DNA from: Succiniclasticum ruminis DSM 9236
Lineage (GTDB): Bacteria; Bacillota; Negativicutes; Acidaminococcales; Acidaminococcaceae
Direction of reading: 5' to 3'
Assembly: GCF_900112895.1 (NCBI RefSeq)
Contig: NZ_FONL01000001.1
Coordinates: 283,234-347,233 of the forward strand
Length of the DNA stretch: 64,000 nt
A program made the translations under genes and the position numbers. This document shows, piece by piece, positions 60,780 to 64,000 of the stretch (its first letter is position 1; every line of letters begins with the position of its first letter). The notes beneath the pieces were generated by a model. The model was not told where the DNA came from, did not search any database, and saw only the letters and a program-made list of their open reading frames with translations.

Positions 60780-61582
60780 AAAGCAGCGCCTCCTTTCCGG
60801 ACTTCCTCGCAGAATTCTTCACAGGATGCAGCAGAAACCCCGAGGCGGGAAGCCAGTTCGGAAACTACAGGACGGCGCAGACCCCAGCGTTCTACCGGCT
60901 GGTCTCCCTCAAACAGTTCTTCCGGCGTACCGCTGAACACCAGGCGGCCGTCTGTCAGGACAATAGCCCTTCTGGCATATTTACGAACTACGTTCATGTC
61001 ATGGGTGATAAGGATAATGGTCGTTCCCTTTTCTTCGTTTAACGCTTTCAGGTATTCCATCATGGCCGCCTGTTCCGCCGCGTCCTGACCATTAGTGATC
61101 TCGTCCAGGATCAGCATACGGGGGTTCAGCGCCAAAGCAGCCGCCACCCCCAGCCGCCGCTTCTGTCCGAAAGAAAGGATACGGGGATATTTTGCTTCCA
61201 GTCCTTTCAGTCCCATGGCCTGCAATGCGGCTTTCACATTTGTTTTGATGTTTTCTTCCGGCAGTTTCTTGACCCGGGGACCATAGGCAACTTCTTCATA
61301 CACCGTATCCGCCAGAATCTGCAAATCCGGGTTCTGGAACACATATCCGACTTTATCCGCCAGGTCGGCCGGTTCATAATTGATAATATCTTCCCCATCT
61401 ACAAGAATCTGTCCGCTGCGGGGATGATCCAACGCCATAAACAGGCGGGACAGGGTGGTTTTGCCACTTCCATTGTGGCCCAACAGCGCTACGAATTCCC
61501 CGTCTTCGATTTTGCAGTTGATATCGAACAGCACCGGAATGCCGCGGCGATAGGCAAAGTTGATTTCTTTTGCTTCAATCAT
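60776..61582 (-). CDS. ECF transporter ATPase, second copy
   Basis: ATPase of 268 residues. Walker A is GHNGSGKTT (35-43). The signature here reads LSFGQKRR instead of LSGGQ, a variant often found in EcfA subunits, and Walker B reads MLILDEITNGQD where DEPTxxLD is more usual. It starts four bases inside the previous gene and ends four bases inside ecfT. The C-terminal region beyond 210 is the EcfA-specific lid. The unusual D-loop suggests asymmetric ATPase roles in the pair. Confidence 0.92.
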   Translation of the reverse strand: MIEAKEINFAYRRGIPVLFDINCKIEDGEFVALLGHNGSGKTTLSRLFMALDHPRSGQILVDGEDIINYEPADLADKVGYVFQNPDLQILADTVYEEVAYGPRVKKLPEENIKTNVKAALQAMGLKGLEAKYPRILSFGQKRRLGVAAALALNPRMLILDEITNGQDAAEQAAMMEYLKALNEEKGTTIILITHDMNVVRKYARRAIVLTDGRLVFSGTPEELFEGDQPVERWGLRRPVVSELASRLGVSAASCEEFCEEVRKGGAAL

Positions 61583-62442
61583 GCCCTCACCCCTCTTCCA
61601 AAACCTTTAGACTGCAATTCTTTCACTGCTTCATCAGCAGATCTCCATAAGCTGAACTTCTGCGCCGTTCCCTTTTCCAGGTTACATTTGATTTGCCACA
61701 GATCCGGCAGCAGCGGCCGCAGTTCTTTGTCTTCATAAATATGGGAAACTACGTCCTCACAATGTCCCTGGGCCATAATCTCCCCATTTTTTACGGCAAT
61801 CAGATCCGTCATATAGGGCAGTACAAATTCAAGCCGGTGCTCTACCACGATAAACGTAGTCCCATGCTCTTTGTGGATTTTGTCCAATAACTTATACAGG
61901 CTCTCGCCTCCATCCGGATCCATGGCGCTGACCGGTTCGTCCAGCACGATAATTTCCGGATGTACTGCCAGCAGCGAAGCCAGCGCCAGGCGCTGCCGCT
62001 GTCCGCCGGACAGTTCGTCCAGCTGATAGCTTTCCCGTCCCGGCAGGCCTACATCTTCCAGCGCCAGGCGGGTCCGTTCTTCCGCTTCCTCCGGTGGGAA
62101 ACCGTGATTCAGCAGGCTGAATGCCACTTCTTCCCCTGCCGTCAGGGAAACCAGCTGGCTTTCATAATCTTCCAGCATCAGCCCCACCTTCATGGCCAGG
62201 TCGGAAACCTTTTTCCCTTTTGTCGATTCGCCCAATACTTTAATCTCACCTGCATAATCGCCGCCGGAATAAAACGGAACGATACCCGTCAAGGCTTTGC
62301 ACAGCGTAGTCTTCCCTGCGCCGCTTGGACCAATGATTACAGTAAAAGAGCCTTTTTCAATTTCTATATTCACATTTTTCAGCACCAGATCAGAGCGGAG
62401 ATAGTTAAAATAAAAATCGGAAACAGAAATCACGGAATTCAT
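61579..62442 (-). CDS. ECF transporter ATPase, first copy
   Basis: ATPase of 287 residues, partner of the next gene. Walker A is GPSGAGKTT (38-46), the signature is LSGGQRQRLAL, and Walker B is IIVLDEPVSAMDPDG. It follows the S-component gene with a four-base overlap (ATGA), so the whole operon is translationally coupled. The C-terminal tail is long, as usual in EcfA proteins, and ends in a basic segment. Confidence 0.92.
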   Translation of the reverse strand: MNSVISVSDFYFNYLRSDLVLKNVNIEIEKGSFTVIIGPSGAGKTTLCKALTGIVPFYSGGDYAGEIKVLGESTKGKKVSDLAMKVGLMLEDYESQLVSLTAGEEVAFSLLNHGFPPEEAEERTRLALEDVGLPGRESYQLDELSGGQRQRLALASLLAVHPEIIVLDEPVSAMDPDGGESLYKLLDKIHKEHGTTFIVVEHRLEFVLPYMTDLIAVKNGEIMAQGHCEDVVSHIYEDKELRPLLPDLWQIKCNLEKGTAQKFSLWRSADEAVKELQSKGFGRGVRA

Positions 62443-63047
62443 TTATCTTCGCCCCCTTCCTGCGCGTAAAACAGTTTCTTTACAGGACGGAACAGACCGA
62501 ACGTAATCAGGCCGTTAAGCACGCCGACTACCGCCACTACCGGCAGCATGGCAAAAATCCATACCTTCAGCGGCAGGCCCAGCACTAATTTTAAAATAAA
62601 AGTGAACACGCCGCCGGATACAAAGGTGGAAGCAAAGCCGGTAATAAAGGGGGTAAGACGCCAATCTCCCATACGGCAGGCCACAAAGGCTTTCACCAGC
62701 AGGCAGCAGGTAGTCGCCCCGCTCAGTTCACTTGCAATGTTCCCCAGCGGGAATGCTGACTTGGACGATGGAATCAATGTCAGGCCGGCAACAAAGCCAA
62801 TGCCGATGGCCCGTTTCAAAGGCGGCCGGGTCAGGTTGATGACAATGGAATACATGGCGATGGTCCAGTTGGGAGTGACGCCCCCCACATTAGGGCTTAC
62901 CGTATGCAGAATGATACCGATGGCAAACAGCATGGCCGTGATCGCCACCCAGCGGTACCCCTCCTGGTTTGCTTCCACGTGGGTAAGAACTGGCACCGTA
63001 TTGCATTCTTTTTCAGATGCAGTAATATTATTCGTATTTTCTTCCAT
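62439..63047 (-). CDS. ECF transporter S component, substrate unknown
   Basis: Inner-membrane substrate-binding subunit of 202 residues with about five to six helices. The region GVTPNWTIAMYSIVINLTRPPL is followed by GFVAGLTLIPSSKSAFPLGNIASELSG, which recalls TrpP-like or other small ECF S components. An N-terminal segment of about 40 residues before the first helix is acidic and Asn-rich. The ATG at 63047 (MEENTNN) follows TGGAGCG; a longer frame to 63122 has no site. Its ligand cannot be read from sequence. Its leader carries a hairpin and a consensus-like promoter. Confidence 0.84.
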   Translation of the reverse strand: MEENTNNITASEKECNTVPVLTHVEANQEGYRWVAITAMLFAIGIILHTVSPNVGGVTPNWTIAMYSIVINLTRPPLKRAIGIGFVAGLTLIPSSKSAFPLGNIASELSGATTCCLLVKAFVACRMGDWRLTPFITGFASTFVSGGVFTFILKLVLGLPLKVWIFAMLPVVAVVGVLNGLITFGLFRPVKKLFYAQEGGEDK

Positions 63048-63178
63048 AAAAAGCGCTCCATTCTCTTTCAATAGTCCAACACTGCAACGTTGTTCCGTCT
63101 TGTATGTACTGAAATTAATCATTACCGTTCTATGTTATCATTACCGGAATCTTTTCCGGTATCAGAAAAGATGGTTAC

Positions 63179-63207
63179 ATTATATATCAGAACCGTAATT
63201 ATCACAA
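63179..63207 (-). promoter_or_regulatory. Promoter of the ECF operon
   Basis: Reading leftwards, TTGTGA (63207-63202) and TATAAT (63184-63179) are 17 bases apart. The leader to the S-component start is about 125 bases and contains ACCGGAA/TTCCGGT (63143-63160), a seven-bp hairpin. Confidence 0.82.
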
Positions 63208-63236
63208 CTGCTATCGGGTCCATCTTTAATTTATTT

Positions 63237-63264
63237 TTGAAAACTGATTATTCTGTAGTATAAT
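63237..63264 (+). promoter_or_regulatory. Promoter of the HtpX-type protease gene
   Basis: TTGAAA (63237-63242) and TATAAT (63259-63264) are 16 bases apart, about 50 bases before the start codon. Confidence 0.82.
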
Positions 63265-63313
63265 TTAAAATAAGCAAATATTTTAGTCAGATATGTTAGA
63301 AAAAGGAGCCTGT

Positions 63314-64000
63314 ATGTTATATAACCTGCTTCGGGACATCTTTGTCCTCAGCCTGACGTTTATAGTGAATTTCCTGATTGTTTCCACCTTTTGGGGACTT
63401 ATAGAACTGTTCAGCCCTATCCGCTGGCAGTGGCTGCAGGAAGGAATGAACTATTTTAATATTCCCTTTACGGAAACAAATATAATTATCGTTTTATCTG
63501 CCCTGACCCTGCTGATTCCCTGCCTGCTGTACCGTACCCGGCTTATGCAGCGTTATCTCTGCTGGTCCATGAACTGCCAGGCCCCCACCGGCGTCGCCGG
63601 GGAACAGCTGAAGCAGGCCATGTCCATCGTCTGCCGGAAGGCCGGACTGGATATGGATGATTATAATTTATACATCTGTAACGCAAAAATGTTGAATGCG
63701 TTTGCAGTGGGCAGTAATAATATCGCGGTCACTCTCCCGCTGTTAACGAATATGAGGGTAAATGAAATCGCCGGTATCCTGGCTCATGAAATGGGGCACA
63801 TCCAGAACCGGGACACCAACACTGCCCTGTTGACCAGCACCATGAGTTCTTTCGGAAATCTGGTCGTGCGAATCTACAGCTTCATCACGCTGGCTCTTCA
63901 GATTATCAGTTTCATCCCCGTCATCGGCTGGATCACCGCCATTATTTCCTGGTTCTTCCTCATACAGATCTGGCTGTTCCAGTTCCTGATGCAGCTGCCC
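63314..64000 (+). CDS. htpX: M48-family membrane zinc protease, HtpX-like (3' end beyond window)
   Basis: Membrane metallopeptidase that degrades misfolded membrane proteins. The reading frame is open from the ATG at 63314 (MLYNLLRDIF) to the window end, 229 codons, with AAAAGGAG just upstream. Two membrane helices come first (about 11-33 and 54-75), then the zinc site LAHEMGH with His158, Glu159 and His162, and a block AVGSNNIAVTLPLL before it that is typical of HtpX. Two further helices lie at the end of the visible part. The rest, including the third zinc ligand, lies outside the window. Confidence 0.92.
   Translation, partial: MLYNLLRDIFVLSLTFIVNFLIVSTFWGLIELFSPIRWQWLQEGMNYFNIPFTETNIIIVLSALTLLIPCLLYRTRLMQRYLCWSMNCQAPTGVAGEQLKQAMSIVCRKAGLDMDDYNLYICNAKMLNAFAVGSNNIAVTLPLLTNMRVNEIAGILAHEMGHIQNRDTNTALLTSTMSSFGNLVVRIYSFITLALQIISFIPVIGWITAIISWFFLIQIWLFQFLMQLP

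Overview
The window looks like chromosome of a Bacillota member, most likely an anaerobic, amino-acid-fermenting Negativicutes species (Acidaminococcus/Phascolarctobacterium-like). This placement is inferred. It rests on the Firmicutes gene orders dnaX-ybaB-recR-bofA (with the SRP RNA upstream) and pcrA-ligA-gatCAB, on many catabolic and transport genes for amino acids and peptides, and on consensus sigma-70-type promoters and strong intrinsic terminators. No prophage, insertion sequence or CRISPR array was seen. Most of it is ordinary chromosome, carrying several compact accessory modules and a few structured non-coding elements.

Layout. 1-1073: the end of L-serine dehydratase, then a His-Gln-Lys tRNA operon whose promoter overlaps the serine dehydratase stop codon. 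1269-8745: CorA, two stress/DUF-type genes, a PII-like DUF190 protein, a HAD phosphatase, a secreted pentapeptide-repeat protein paired with a secreted duplicated-domain protein, Lgt, and an AT-rich orphan. 9122-12658: a permease plus hydantoinase/oxoprolinase pair. 12735-12960: tRNA-Gln(CTG) and tRNA-Glu(CTC). 13095-18559: LarE, a polar amino-acid ABC transporter and a Uup-like ABC-F ATPase. 18654-25830: a peptide/nucleoside salvage region with iadA divergent from yjiH-yjiG, two M20 peptidases, a formate/nitrite-type channel and an exported nucleoside hydrolase. 26016-31597: RlmH, HtrA, a WalJ-like hydrolase, DeoC and Tex.

31877-36766 is a block read leftwards: dnaX, ybaB, recR, bofA-like, NUDIX and an LCP protein. 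Upstream of it lie a small unknown gene, the SRP RNA and tRNA-Ser(GGA). 37994-45627 holds a tandem-domain universal stress protein, two paralogous FAD-linked 2-hydroxyacid dehydrogenases, a RocB-like peptidase, an unknown protein, a YdjM-like membrane protein and a TauE/SafE permease. 45882-54914 is gatCAB, preceded by a strongly structured leader, then a lipoprotein, ligA, pcrA and queT. 55079-57920 is a glycine-riboswitch-controlled alanine/glycine symporter and a SEC-C methionine aminopeptidase. 58100-64000 is DedA, an AlaX-type editing protein, a four-gene ECF transporter operon and the start of an HtpX-type protease.

Together the genes describe a cell that imports and breaks down amino acids, small and isoaspartyl peptides, cyclic amides and nucleosides. 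The items most worth follow-up are the nested-helix leader of gatC, the tRNA-Ser transcript that appears to begin with a hairpin, the iadA-centred intergenic palindromes, the secreted pentapeptide pair, and the LarE carrying an iron-sulfur-type cysteine set. No clearly new multi-gene system is proven by the sequence alone.
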